From Piper betle (lineage: Eukaryota > Streptophyta > Magnoliopsida > Piperales > Piperaceae): DNA of 64,000 bases. A model generated the notes under the pieces. The model saw only the letters and a program-made list of their open reading frames with translations, did not search any database and was not told the DNA's origin. Where the stretch lies: contig JAURVB010013953.1 in assembly GCA_033002965.1 (NCBI GenBank), positions 45,757 to 109,756 on the forward strand, given 5' to 3'. Position numbers and translations under genes: made by a program. Positions 48,476 through 62,238 of the stretch are shown piece by piece (positions within the stretch are counted from its first letter, which is position 1; every line of letters starts with the position of its first letter).

Positions 48476-50176
48476 TAGGGTTGCTAATCGAGTGAGCTAA
48501 CTCGTGAGCATTTGACGTTCGACTCGGCTATTCGACTTGAAACTTGACATTTAAATTTTCGAGCTCGAACTCGAATCCTACAAGTCAAGTTTAAGCAAAG
48601 TAGTGTTCGGTTTGACTCGACTCGGTTATAACTCGAACTCAACTTAAAATCGACTCGGAGCTCGACTCGAATTCAACTCGACTCGATAATATAATATACT
48701 AATACCCTTAATATCACTTGCCTACTCAAAATACATTTAAAATTGTAGATAAATCTTATTATTAACTATTAATATAAATTCTAAAAAAATAATTTTACTA
48801 TAATAAAAGAACAAAAACCAATTTTAATTAACATGAGTCTACTCCCTGTAGAAAATCTCTGCCACAACAATTTTATTATTTATCATGGCTTAATTAACTA
48901 AAATTGTAAGGTTAACAAATTATGAATGTTATGACTTATATAAGAGACAGACCATCAAAAACATGGATAAGATAGCCAAAAGATTTATAGCTCATTACCA
49001 AAATAAAAATACATATATAAAAATATCATACATATAATCGGGTTCCTACATGATCCGACATCCATCAATAAGCTCATGTGTAAAACCCGTGACTCGAGTC
49101 AGAGTTTTACATTAATGAACCAGTCGGTTCAACCGTCGATTTGAGTCGAATTAATTTCATGAACCGTGTATTGAGCAGAGGCCAACAGTGAGTTATAAGC
49201 GATGAGGATCAAGTGTACTTGAGTATATGATAATAACACAGGAAAGATGATGAGAAATGAGTTATCAGAGTATATGAAAGTATATAGTATGTTTCTTTTA
49301 TGTATTTGATCGTATAATTATTTTTAAGCTGAATAATGCATTAAGACGCGTTATAGGATAGTTTGGGTGGGTTATTAGTTATAGAATATGTCATTGTGGT
49401 GTTATGGTGTGTATTATATTTTATGAGATATTCTCCTATTTTTTGGATTTTTGGGATTTATTACGAGTTAGTTATTATTTTTTTACTCATGTCGGAAACA
49501 AATCAACTTTTATTTACAATATCTCCACTGAAGCCACTTCCCCCCCCCCAGCGCCGCCCATCCCGGTCGGATATCGTCACCCCACCACCGACTGCCCTTG
49601 TTTTGCCCTTTTCCGGCAAGCCGCTGCTTCCGCCGACCTTGTCAATGTCGTAGACACGTCAGGCTCGTCGAGCCGGTGCCAATAGTACCCTATACCAACG
49701 TCACCCCGACGGTAGCCTCTGTCAACAACAATTGCTGAAAAAAGGCCGGAATTGTGAGGATGATAGACTATTTTATTGATAAACTATTTTGTTAATTTTT
49801 AATCCTTACAAATATATATTTTTCTATAAAATGATCTACTTTCAAGCTTATAAACGAGCCGATTTTGACCTCACAAACAGACTGGTATCGAGCTCCCAAA
49901 CGATCTGGTATCGAGCTCCCAAACGAGCTGGTTTCGAGCTCCTAACAATCTCGTTTGAACTCTCAAACGAGCTAGTTTCATGCTCTTAGAATTTAATAGT
50001 TTAAGTGTATTTAAGCTTGAGTCAAGTTCAAACAGTATCAGAAATATTTGAGTTGATTTTGAGCATATATGCTCGAACTCGTTTGATTTCGAGTTGAGTT
50101 TGAATAAACTTCGAGTTATTAAAGTCGAGTTCGAGCACAAGGTGAGCTTGGCTAGCTCGTTTGTTTAGCAGCCCTA
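48476..50176. mobile_element. Non-autonomous hAT-like DNA transposon with 8-base TSD
   Basis: The ends are inverted: tagggttgctaa at 48476 and, reverse-complemented from 50176, tagggctgctaaa. Both are flanked by attgaaag (48468-48475 and 50177-50184), a perfect 8-base target-site duplication as made by hAT elements. Subterminal regions (about 48490-48690 and 49850-50160) are full of CTCGA/GAGCTCG words in opposite orientation, as in hAT transposase-binding arrays. No transposase frame is present. A GC-rich stretch at about 49530-49690 interrupts the AT-rich middle and may be captured genomic sequence. Confidence 0.82.
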
Positions 50177-50184
50177 ATTGAAAG

Positions 50185-50687
50185 GGTTCATATGCCTTCC
50201 TTTGTGTATGAGTATGATATAGAACATAGTTTTAAGACACTTTTTAAACTTAAACTGTCCGAAATAGCTTACACTATTTTATGACTTGCCTAGTCAAAAT
50301 ATATGAGTGAATCCCTATGTATTGACATAAAAAATATTAAAATATGTTATTTTCCTTTTAATTTAGTTGAATTAGTACTTTAAAATGATACAAATCATAT
50401 ATTTATCAATTTTACGCATCAAAGTGAGCAATATATCCCAATTTCATATGCATTTTGTTAGTTGGATTGAAAAAATAATATAAATGACTCCAAGTCGATT
50501 TTTCACTTGCTATAGTATATTTGGTTTAACCAGGTAGAATTGGATTTAATCAGATGAACATGTTATACTAGATTAAATCTCACATTATAAAAAAATGTAA
50601 TGTTGTCTACTAGTTTAATGTCGAGTACTTTGTTGGCTGCATGTTTTGTTTTTTAACTTGAAGTACCACATTAGAGTCACATCGATC

Positions 50688-50722
<35 letters not shown>

Positions 50723-51311
50723 GAGAGACACACTTGGATAAAAATAGGTAAATTTATAAAATACTATAGTTTCGGTAAAAACTTGAGTTTAATTGCATGT
50801 TTGGTATGACATGTGGAATCGGATTGGATTGGAGTCCGGTACTCGGTATACCGATTGGACGGTCTAGTTCCGGTTTTTAAAACATGACTTTGAGTCAATT
50901 CCACTCAATACTCCGTAACCTCCTAAAAGTCGAATTTGAGTTTCAAAATTTTAAACCATTTGATAGTATCGATTAGTTCCCGCTAGTGTTACCAACGGAT
51001 CCAAGTAAACAAAGTGCCCGATTCTAACTTGACCCGAAAATATTAGGTTTGGGTTCAACTATATTGAGCCCAAGTTGAAGGGTTCGGATTCTTAAAATTA
51101 CCCGTTTCATATTGTGTTTGGGTTTGACTCTCAAAGGACCTTTGACCACATAAAGACCCGAACCCAAAAAATATTTATTTTTTAATTTAAATTTTATTTT
51201 TAGCATAATATGTATATATAATATATCTTAAAAATTTTAGTATATTTTTAGTATAAATAAGAATAATTATCATAATATATTTAAAATTTTGTGTATTCTA
51301 ATAAATATATG

Positions 51312-51359
<48 letters not shown>

Positions 51360-52659
51360 AGTACAGATTTGCATGAGGACTGGGTTTGCTAAATTAGGTT
51401 AGATTCAAGTCTAGGTCAAAGTTAAAGAAAAATATATTTGGGTTTGAGTTCGAGAATTTAACGGGGATATAGTTTAAAATTTCTAAACTCGGACTCGATT
51501 CAACATATAGTAGTGTGGAGCGGACTCGGAGTCGACTATATGCCAACTCAAAGTCATTTATATCGATTTTTTAATTATGTAAAAAAAGCTATATTCATTC
51601 TTTATTTTAAATTTTATTTTTCACATAATATTTATATACATAATATATCTTCAAAAGCTTAGTATATTTTTATTATAAATAAGAATAATTGTCATAAAAT
51701 ATTTAAAATTTTGTGCATTCTAATAAATATATGTAATATACTTATTATTAGTTCAAATTTGCATGAGGATTGGGTTTGCTAAATTGGGTTAGAGTCAAGT
51801 CCAGGTCTAAGTTAAAGAAAAATATATTTGTATTTGGGTTCGAGTATTTAATAAGGACATAGTTTAAAATTCTAAATTCGGACTCAATTTAATATGTCGT
51901 AGAGTAGAGTGGACTCGAAGTCATTTACATCAATTTTTTAATTATGTAAATAAAAAGTTATATTAAATTAATATATTGATTGTTTTCATATTTAAAATTG
52001 ATAAATACATTATTTATATACTTAAAAATATTAATTTAATTAATAAAAAATAAAAATAATATATTTTAATAACTTTTATAAGATGACTTAAGGAGTTAAT
52101 TATTAAATCAATCACAACATAGCCTTCATCGAATTTGACGCGGCAAGTCATAATGTCGAGTTGACCGAAAAAATATTTGGAGTTACAGAAGAGTTTTCGT
52201 GCGATTGGATTCAGCAAAACTTAGACCAAGCCAACCCGTTCTCAAGGGTAGCTCCCGCACTTAGTTGAAATTCTACGTGCTTGATAAGGGAACATATATT
52301 GGATCACCAATGTACACCAAGTGGCACAACATTACTAGCTTCATATATATCAAATCCAGATAACATAGACTTTGAATTCATAAGTTTAATAGCATAATTC
52401 TTGACCTGCTTCCATGGTAACCATTAATAGCATCGGCGTAAACTGGCTTGTGCCCTGATCTGAGCACATGATACAACATCCTCCTCTACAGAAGAGGACA
52501 AAGTTGATCTTCGTTGGTTAAATTAAATATAAGTAAAGAAGAATACATATAGAATATTAATGCGATCCTTGTCTCCCCTTCCTCAAGTTTTTTGACGGCA
52601 ATATCTTCCAAAAGGCTCATCAGGGAGCCATACATTTTTAGCTTTAACTGCATGGGAAG
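50185..52659. other. Intergenic AT-rich DNA with tandem duplication
   Basis: Contains (TA)n tracts at about 50694-50717 and 51317-51356. A segment of about 420 bases is repeated in tandem (51.0-51.4 and 51.5-51.9 kb): ataaataagaataatt occurs at 51253 and 51674, and gcatgagga-tgggtttgctaaatt-ggttag in both. Words like gggtttgggttcaa suggest a decayed transposon. No gene is seen. Confidence 0.5.
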
Positions 52660-54816
52660 TTAAACTTGGCACCCGTTACTCTGCACTTGAGCTTGCTGTC
52701 CCTTGTTGTTGTTATTGTTGTTGTCGTTGTTTGGAGGTCCCTGGGTCGGTGATTGTTCATTAACGTGAGCTCTATGATCTGGGTTGTCATCCTTGTCCGA
52801 GCACTGTTTTACTTGTATATCATCAAGTGCAAACGCCTCTGAAATGTTCACCACTGCCCCGTCCGATTTAATGACGTCTCGGAGCTGCTCTGGGAGTTTA
52901 TGGCCTTCCTCCAACACCATCTTCTTCTTCTTGTTATCCTTGTAGATGACATACAAAATCATCTGTACGACTCCAAAGATGAATCCAAGTATGTTCGGCA
53001 GCTGCATATATATGTACTCAATTGGTAAAGAGATTAAAAATTTTTCTAGATAACTTTGTGTCAAATTTTAATAGTCAAGAGCACCCACTAACGAAGTAAT
53101 TATTCGCTTTTAGCGAGAAAAAATTCACGTGGAATAATAATTGATGAATGTAATTGAAGAACTTACGGCAATGTAAAAATCTCTGATGAGAAAGCCATAA
53201 GAAAACCACATGATGGCACTAAGGGTGAGGAAGAAGGACAAAAAGAAGGGCATGAACTCCACACTCTTAGTACGTATTACAAGCCTCTGTTCCAGAAATC
53301 ATGATTAAGAAATTAGTTTGTCGCACTCTAATTATAAAACATGAAAGAATTTGATTTTCTAGGTTAAAGTCTCACCATGATACTCAAGGGAGCTGCGAAA
53401 ACGCTAACGGAGAAGCCGACGCAAACCCATCCAAGAATTCGGGCGCGGTTGGATCCAGACGCTAAAAAGAAAGTCAGGAGCAGGATCAGACCAAAGACTC
53501 CCACGTTCAAGAGCATCAGCATTTTGGCCGTCAAAATCTGCATAGCACCACATCTTAGTAAGTTAAAAAAACTAATTAGATTGAATAAAACAAAATTGAT
53601 TAGAATGCTTAAGTATATGTACCTTAGCCTTTCTTGGTGCGTATACGATGTACATGGCGATGTAGGCGGATTCTATAACACAGCCGACGGAGTTGATGGT
53701 GATGAGAAGGGATGCTTCTGTTTTGATGCATGCGTAGTAGATCCACAGCATTGCACTAAAAAGTGCAACTACGTAAGGCACCGACTGGAAACCTTCGGTT
53801 GATTTCTTCCTATAAACTCTATAAAACGTGGGCCTGCATGCAACAACCTATAATCGTTAGATTTGCATGTAAGGAGCTATGTATAGATTTTTGGAGTAAA
53901 AAAGACGGATTGAAGAAAGAAAGCAAAAAACGATTACTTACAGGGGAGCCAGGTACACCATAAATGAGATGATATTGCCTGCATAATGGTGTTCATCTTG
54001 TTAGCTTAATTGCAATAACATCAATAATTTTAATATTAATGCCATTAGATTTGATTATAGAATTGTCTGTTTATACAAATAATCCAAAGCCAAATTTATA
54101 ATATAGGCTCATGATAATGTTTTTTTATATTTTAGGAAGATAAAAAAGATAAAAATATGTGACGGCCGTCTTTAATTATGAAGTAAATCTATATCATCTC
54201 AGAACAATTTCAAACTTACGTAAGACATGAGAAGACGTATGGAAAACGTGAAGACCGTTACTTTCCTTCCGAGACAAAGCAATGAGAAGATCATGAAAAC
54301 AAAAAAAGGGACGGAAAGCATGAAGTTGGTTATATTATTTTCCTTCTTTTGAGAAGCTATGTGATGGTGAACTGACAAAATGCAGCCCAAAAATAAGGAA
54401 TCAGAGCTTAAAAAGCTGTGGAAAAAGGAGCAAAAGTTTGCAGCTTGCAAGGATAACTGAAAGGATTATTACACCAAATGTATATAAATACAGGAAAATG
54501 GGAAGAAATAAAATTCTATCACAAACTTATCGATTGGATCGAGTAAGCTGATGAACGAATACCATTATTATCAAGAACAGTTCTGGGTAACCAATCTGCA
54601 TGCATGATATAAGGGGGAAACATGTTAAAAAACTAGGCCAATTTCATTTTTTGGGATGAAAATTTTTTTATATTTTATATTGCTAGCAATGAATCAACTG
54701 ATTATGAACAAAATATGCAGAAGATTGCCATGAAAGCCAGCTCCTTTATCGCATCGATATATACCTAATAGACCAAATATAAAAGCCCATGGATGTTGGA
54801 TGGTGAAGAGGGCCAT
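52660..54816 (-). CDS. SWEET bidirectional sugar transporter (clade III type)
   Basis: Six exons on the minus strand: 54816-54765, 53978-53942, 53833-53623, 53537-53376, 53286-53167, 53001-52660, all phases consistent, giving 307 aa. It begins [19 protein letters not shown] and has seven predicted membrane helices in two MtN3/saliva repeats joined by a linker helix. Motifs include [40 protein letters not shown]-like [30 protein letters not shown] and [16 protein letters not shown]. The long hydrophilic C-terminus with poly-Asn is typical of clade III (SWEET9-15), which mainly exports sucrose across the plasma membrane and is used in phloem loading, nectar and seed filling. The clade call is inference from the N-terminus and tail. 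A TATA-like tctatttaaa (minus) lies about 210 bases upstream of the ATG. Confidence 0.93.
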
Positions 54817-57800
54817 TTCGCTGGGTAGTGATCGCCGCCAAAAACTGAGCAGATAACAACTCAAGCAATGGAGCAATGCTGCTATCAATCAGGCCAAAAG
54901 AAACTCTCTCTCACTTCCGTCCTTCCTTGTGAAAAACAAGGAGGAGAACTAGAGAAAGGAGATGGCCTGATACAATACAAGCTGGGAAATGTGATGGGAC
55001 ATAGTGAATTGAGAAGGTGGTTTAAATAGAAGAAGGGCAAAGCTATAGCTGAGTTGTAGGCTGTGGCTACTAGCTAGCCAGGGTGGGCTCCTATCATATT
55101 CTCTGCCCATACATATTGTATTACATGATGAAGAAGAAAAGAAAAATGAAAAATCAAATCATGGGTATATGAGCAAATGTCCAGAAGAGTGCCGCAGCTT
55201 TCTTTTCCTTTTCACCCACATCTTGGAGTTATTGGAACACACAAGGAGGAGTGGAGAATAAATGGAGCTGATTGTACAACCGAATTACAGGTGGAGTTGC
55301 AGAGTGTGGCACGTTACCCAGAAATGGGCAGGGGAGAAGAGGCGAGCGGGACTTCCACGTGAACACACTTCACTATGTGGTAATGTTGCTACCTCTCCTT
55401 CTCCTACTTTAGCTTTTCTGCCGTTTCATTTTGCAGGCTTAACTGGCCACTCACACCTCCCTTTTGTTTCATCTCCACGTCAGACCTTTCTTCTCCCTCC
55501 CCACTTGATTAAGATAATCTCTTCTTTACTACTCCTGATAATTTAAACACTTTTTTTAATCTAAAAACTATATATCCATGGATTCCAGACTCAAATTCCA
55601 TGATTATATTTGATTCCTCAAGTTAAATAATAAAAATTATTAAAATATATTATTTTTCTTTACAATTTAATGAGATCAATATTCAAAAAAATAGTAAATT
55701 AATCATTAATTTATCAATTTTTAGTGTTAAAGTGAACAATAAATTGAAGGTAGATGTATAAATGACTCTGAGGTAGACTCTACTTAGAGTTGATTTAACA
55801 TTAAAGATAGATGTATAAATGACCCTAAACCCTAAACTCTATGTAGAGTCGATTTTGCTACTCCATTGCTTATCAAGTCATGTCCGAGTCTAGTTTTTAA
55901 ACTATTCTTCTTTCCCCTTAAATCATGCAAATAAATAATAGAAGTTGTTACATACTGCACTGATCTAATTAGTTAATGAAGAGTTTTAAATGATTACTAA
56001 TCATCAGTCCATCTGATGATCCTCGCCTTAATATAAGGCTAATTGATTGATGGAGTGAATGGAACCAAGTCTGTATCGTCTTAATTAAATATAAATCGAT
56101 TGATGTTAGCTATAAAAATGAACTTTTAGAAACACGAAAGTTACAGACGTTAGAAGAAAACACCGGAAAATATTATTATCATCGGACAGACAAATTTATG
56201 CGGCAAGTTATAAAGTGCTCTAATCATGATTATGCTCCAATGATATGACATTAAAATTTCTCTTGAACAAGATTTTGTGACTGAATGTCTCTATGGGATA
56301 TAAACTATATATATATATATATATATTATAGGTTGATATACTTTGCAAAGATAACTTAGTACTTAAGAATATCCGTATAGCCATGCTAGCTAGTTGATTC
56401 TAATTTTTGCTACTTTATTGTGCTTTATCATGAGCATATATAGGGTAATTGGCCGATTAGTTACTCCTCTTGCAGAAATACTGCAATAATACGAACTACT
56501 TTATTTTGTTGATGCAAAATACACTATATGAGACGGTTGTATTTTCTCGTGAAAGTACAAATATATTAAACAAGTTGTGTCTACGAATCGGTTAATTCGT
56601 TTATCCTGCCATCATATGGTTTCTGTCTATATATATATATATATATGTGTGTGTCTCTCCTAGGAACTGCTTTAATCTACGAGCGCAAATATTAAGAGAA
56701 TAATAGCCCAGGTGATAAAGTATATATGTATAAGATACTTTGGCCACTTTTTTGAAGTGCACGAATGTCTTTCTCACGCAGAAATTGTGCTGCCTTTCTC
56801 AATTGATTTATTCCGATTTTTCGTCGATTAGCGATGAAAGCTTGTGCTGCATTTCATGGATCCGTTTTGTATGTTTTGTATGAGCTTGGCAACAGACGAA
56901 GCAATTTAGTTTTTCATGTTGTTGATCTTATATACGTCTGGGAACAACCTCCCAATCTTGATCCTCACGATCATGTGTTGACGATGCCGATGGTTGCTTA
57001 TGGATGGCTAGTTAATTATATATGAACCCTTTATATATGTAACCTAGTCACTTAGAAACCCTAGCTGTTACTGAGTGAAGAAGTTGTTTCACTGGTGCAA
57101 GGAATAATCCCTGCCGGCCTATAGCAGCTGCTGGAAGGGAAAGTGAACACTGAATCATAGCCTTTTCAATATGGTGCGAGAATATCAGATCAATAGTGGC
57201 AATAAAACAAAAATTAAGTACAAAGTTGGCGAACATTTGCAACCTACGTACAGCTAATATTGCGACGTTATAATTCTGGTTGTACAGTATTTTCTTGATA
57301 AGAGTGCATCGTACATTCACGTTCTGCATGCCTCAGATCTTCATCGGTATGAGCATGAAACGGATGTAGCAACTACATGCAGACCAAAATGTTTGGTTTC
57401 TGACTTTCGTGTGTTATTAAGGATATGCCCTGCTTAGTATAGTTGATCAATCAAGTGAAGAATATATCAGCAAACGTCTCATATGAAGCTTAGCTAGGTA
57501 CAGCCAGTTGTACAGAGAGAAGAACGTAGGGTGGCAAATGGCAAAGCTAGCCCGCAAAGCATGCCCAAATCCCGACCGTGTGTTCGCATGGAGCTATCCT
57601 CCTCGATCGTTTGCGTGCGTTACATTCATGTACCATTCCAATCTTTAGGATGAATTATATGTCGTTTTGAAAATTTTTTAATGATGTCTATCCTGTTACA
57701 TCATACATTTGAGTAGTATAAAACACGCATGTCATTTCCTCCCAGCTGGGCCGCACCACAATAGGATGTTAGTTTTCTAATCTCTATTATATGGTCCTAA

Positions 57801-58140
57801 CGTTAATTCTAATAATATTTTGAAAGTTTTTATGGTGTTTATTTGAACTGGTAGTTATTAAAGGGCATATATCCTTTGATGAAAAAAGTTATGTATATGA
57901 TAGTGAATCGGTGGTTCTTGGTTCCTAAATCTATTTTCTCGGAACTTTCATCTCCTGGGATAGTGAAAAATTAGAAAAAGATTTGTAATATATGTTTCTA
58001 TTTGTTATTTAATATAGTGAGATCAATATGGCAGAAGGAGACACATGTTTTATTTGTAATTTAATATAGAGAGATTGATACTTGAAAATTTAGTTTTGTT
58101 TTATTTAGGAAACTTTAAATCTGGTTACAGCACAAATTAA
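54817..58140. other. Promoter side of the SWEET gene and intergenic DNA
   Basis: The first few hundred bases are the SWEET 5' leader and promoter. The rest is AT-rich with short (TA)n tracts near 56308 and 56630. No coding or RNA gene was recognised. Confidence 0.45.
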
Positions 58141-58144
58141 CAAC

Positions 58145-60580
58145 TCATCACTTGGCCACTGGGTTAGTACAATGGGTATATATGCAACTCATGATATGGA
58201 TATAAGCAAGATCATTATCTCTTACAGAAAAATCAAGCTGGTAAATTAAAAGAATCTCTTTGAAAAGTTGAACCTTCTTTTTTTCAGCCAATCTCCATGT
58301 ATGTAATATTCCACCACCGTCCATTAGTTCTATGAGGTATGACACAGCTAGCCAAGTGAGCGAAACTATTTGCAAGCTGGCTACTGATATTTTGCTAGCT
58401 ATGGTCTCAATTTCTGAGTGGATAAATGGATGATGAAGGGCTCTGCCTTTGTTTAGAAGTTGGGTGAAGCACAAATGGGACACTTCTATGGTTCTTCGTC
58501 TTGCTGGAGTTGAAGCTGCATATACCTACCTCGTTGATGCACCCCTCATATCTACGTGTTTGTCATTTCAAAAGTGGAGCATCGACTCGAGAGTCAACCT
58601 TCCTTTAACGTCGTTGTCGATTGTGTCCGATGAACTGTATCCCTCTGGGATATCCCACACATTTGGAAAAAAGAGTGTTCTGAATCTTGTAACAAATTGG
58701 CAAAGCTTTTTACTTAATAAGCAAAGATTTAGAAAGATGTGTAGTTGATGCAAAACAAAATGATAGAACTAGCTGGAATATTGTGTGGTTTGTTGTTTTA
58801 CACAAAAATATGCAGGAAGTCATGGACTCACGGTGAAGGACAGCCGACTTGCCTATTGTTGGTTAATGGAAGTGAAGCTTTTAAAAAGCTTTGGAAAAAA
58901 TATTGAAGCTTTTAAAAAGTAAGTTATCTGTAGCCTCCGTAAGCGATGCAACGCAAGAACCACGGCCTGCATTTAGCCTCCCAACATTATGTTTATTTTA
59001 AAGAACATAAATTGAAATACTCAAGTGTTAATATTTCTTTAATATGATTTGATTATCAATCAAATGATAGAATCATGAACTACATTATGCTGTACCACTG
59101 TTACTGTGTCGGCAAGGTTCAAGTATTTGTGATATCATGCAAATAGTTTTAAGACAGTACCATAAGGTTATGGATTTTTGAAATAATCCATATTATCATG
59201 TCCTAACTTATACCATGTATGACGACATGCAAAAGACCCTTATCAAGAACCCTAAATAGTGTTAGTTAATTTCACAAAGGTGCTGTTAACTAACGAGTCA
59301 CAAAACATGGCCTAGCATGTTAATTAACGAGTCAACAAAACAATGATCGAAACCAAACCATTAAGGTTCGAAGCTCCTTGGATACATTGATCATTGTTGT
59401 AAAACTGATAGGAATTAGTTAATTGAATTGGATTTTTAAAACTTTGAATCAAATTGTTTCAAACCATTTCATGACTGATTCATGGCTTATCTGGATCATT
59501 AAATTTAATAAAATTACAAATATATTTGTATGAGAATTAATTTTTTGAGGATACTAAAATTAAAATAAACAATAATATTGAAATAAAACTTTTCTTTAAA
59601 TTATATTTGAATATAAAATAAAGTATTCTTAAGCAAGTTTTATAAACTTTAAAGTACTAAATATCATATATACATAGGAAGAAAATGTAAGGAATAAAAT
59701 AATTGTAAGGTGAAATATTCTCTTTTATTTTATATATATTATATCTTTATCTATTGTATGTTTGTTTAATATTGAAATATATAAAATTTGGCAAGAATGG
59801 TGATTCATGAATCCTTTATGTATTACTCAAATTTAGTTTGTACAATGCAAAAACCAATTAGTGATTTAATTTAGATATTTTTTTACTCAGATTTTACCCA
59901 ATCGGGTCAAAGTGGTTTTCACAACAATGACATTGGCTGGTCGGCGATGAGACCCGGCGAAATCTGGCTGTGGTTTTAGTTTGTGGTCCAGAGCCAGGTT
60001 GGGTTACAGACTGAAATTGCAGCTGCATGGAATGGGTCGGCTCTGCGGTGTCCTAACTGTAAGTCGGCCAGACCAGCTAGATCTTGTCTCAGCATAGTTA
60101 GGGCCCAAGTTAGAAGAAAAGAGGAATGCAGCTTAGGGAGGGTGGAAGGGCTGGTTTTAGGGTTTGAAACAAAAGGTCCAATGGGCTTGGGTTTTGGTGG
60201 GCTGGGGCATGATATGAATGGATCAGGTTGTACCCCTAAACATGTTTCACCGTCACACGGTTACACAAGATAAACAAGTTGAACAAGATGCGAGTAAGCT
60301 TGAAATATATCCCTCATTATCAGTGCTAGATAAGAACTTGTGATGGGCTAAGAGGTGGCAACATTGGCCAATATATATGTATATATATTAAAAAAAACAC
60401 TAGCAACTCGGCCGACAGTGCCAGATTTGTTCGAGCCCGACCTGATTCAGGTTTCGAATATTCAGGGTATCAAAATTTGGCCAGAAAAAATGGGAAAATT
60501 TATGAGTTATGCCTCGATAACTTATATGAACTATATATTTAATTTGAACACAAAATAATATTTTTTAGCTAAAACCTTTA
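58145..60580. other. Intergenic DNA with unassigned open frames
   Basis: Opposite-strand frames overlap at about 58148-58753, with no recognised family and stops between them; they could be an old retroelement remnant. From 58760 to 60580 the sequence is AT-rich with a GC-richer patch near 59930-60260 of unknown nature. Confidence 0.3.
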
Positions 60581-60581
60581 A

Positions 60582-61008
60582 CTAGCAAGCATCAACATAC
60601 ATGGCTTGAAGAAAGACATTCAATTCTGCTGCTTCTGCATCTCTAACTCCGGGCGTGGTTCCATGGTCTGCAAAAAGGATCTGATTATTGGCTGCAATTA
60701 CAATGATTCCCCAGGAGGGAATATTACTCTTAAAACCAGCATCAAAGAATATATATGTTTTAAATCCAGAAAATAATGATCTTGATTTGTGAAATTGGGA
60801 GGTCAGAGAAGACTCCAAGTCTATCTCATCAGATGAATTAGTCCTCTTAAAGGATAGGAATATGTAGTGTATCTGAATCTGCACTTTTCAATCAGGGTAT
60901 TCATGGAAAATGATTGAGAAGTAGAATGAAGGAGCTCATTCCTAATTTTCCAAATCTCGTCAATAAGAATCATATATTGAGCAACCACATTCACTCCTCG
61001 AGGAACCA
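60582..61008 (-). pseudogene. LINE-type RNase H relic
   Basis: Two overlapping minus-strand frames carry IWKIRNELLH, common just before the RNase H domain of plant LINE polyproteins, then FFDAGFKSNIPSWGIIVIA and GVRDAEAAELNVFLQAM, the start of RNase H with the acidic D and the AEAxAL helix. The frames are broken and the copia LTR starts at the upstream end, so this is a fragment. Confidence 0.55.
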
Positions 61009-61187
61009 TGTAAAATAAATAGAAGAAACTCTTTTTCTGATAATCTTGATAATTACATGTTTGTATACAAGGTGTTTATATAAGGAAGATGCAGCTTGTT
61101 ACAACAATAAAATCACGTAAAATGAGGTTAATAGAACATATTCTATATGCAAAATATCTGAACTACAGACTCGTTCAATCTCTAACA
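61009..61187 (-). repeat. Copia 3' long terminal repeat
   Basis: Starts tgttagagattgaacg and ends tttattttaca on the minus strand; 179 bases, with a TATA-like cttatataaac inside. No partner LTR in the window. Confidence 0.7.
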
Positions 61188-62238
61188 CACCCCGAGCGTG
61201 AGGATTGAAAACGCCTAACTTGGATAGAAGAAATTCACATTGTCGCCGACCCAAAGCTTTTGTGAAAATGTCTGCTAATTGATGCTTTGAGGTAACATGT
61301 GTTACCAGCTTGAATGCAATCTCGCACAAAATGGCAATTAACTTCAATATGTTTTGTGCCTTCGTGAAAAACAGGATTAGCAGCTATTTGAAGTGCTGAT
61401 TGATAATCACAATGAAGATTAATGGGCTGTAAGTGATTAACACCAAGAGTTTGTAACAGCCGTTTTAACCAAATAAGCTCACTTATAGCATCTGCCATCG
61501 CTCGATATTCTGCCTCAGCAGAAGATCGAGAAACAGCACGTTGTTTCTTGGTCTTCCATGAAATTGGAAAAGAGCCGAGAGTGATAAAATATCCCGTAAC
61601 AGATCGTCGTGTCATAGGACAGGCTGCCCAGTCAGAATCGCAATAGGTCATTGGAGTTTTGACGTACAACTATGTCATTGGACAAGATTTCATCATGGTC
61701 ATCTAATGTGGGTTGGATAACTAGATAGGAAGGTGAAGAGTGAGACTCAACAAATGGAAATTGATCTTCATGAAATATAACATGGAGAGTGGAAAAGATG
61801 CGACGAGTAGAAAGATCATACTCACGCCATCCTTTCTGACCATGTGGGCAGCCAATGAAGATTCATCTTGATGCACGCACATCAAATTTGTGCGAGATAT
61901 CAGGGTGATTGTGTGCAAAACATAGACACCCAAAAACACGCAAATGACCATAAGATAGTTGTTTATTAATTATCTCATATGCTGTTTTTTCTGATAAAAT
62001 TGAGCTTGGTGTATAATTGATAAGGTAGGCAGCTGTAAGAACACATTTGCCCCAAAAACATAAGGGCGAATTAGCTTGGAAACGAAGTGACCGACCAATA
62101 TCAAGTAAATGCTGGTGTTTTCGTTCCACTCTCCCATTTTGTTGAGGAGCAACAATGCAAGAGGTCTGGTGAAAGATACCATTGTCACGCATGTACGATT
62201 GCATGTTAAAACAAGTAAATTCAGACCCACCGTTACTT
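61009..62238 (-). mobile_element. Truncated Ty1/copia retrotransposon (integrase, RNase H, 3' LTR)
   Basis: Read on the minus strand: integrase core (from 62230: NGIFHQTSCIVAPQQNGRVE, CFWGKCVLTAAYLINYTPSS), then chromodomain-less integrase tail (RVFGCLCFAHN, to ~61700), then directly copia RNase H (YCDSDWAACPMTRRSVTGYF, SRSSAEAEYRAMADA, to 61195). Most of the reverse transcriptase is deleted between them, near 61670-61700. A 1-base frameshift near 61305 splits the end of RNase H (HVTSKHQLADIFTKALG is in the next frame). The 3' LTR is 61187-61009 (tgttagagattg...tattttaca, 179 bases), preceded by a purine tract (gctcggggtg). The 5' part (LTR, gag) is missing; the element stops where the second PBS1 copy begins. 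Confidence 0.8.

Noticed and set aside
53377..53802. 141-codon plus-strand frame
   Set aside because: It overlaps SWEET exons 3-4 on the other strand and has no domain.
58148..58753. Overlapping frames of about 100 codons on both strands
   Set aside because: Considered as LINE RNase H, but the key acidic and AEAxAL motifs are absent, so left unassigned.
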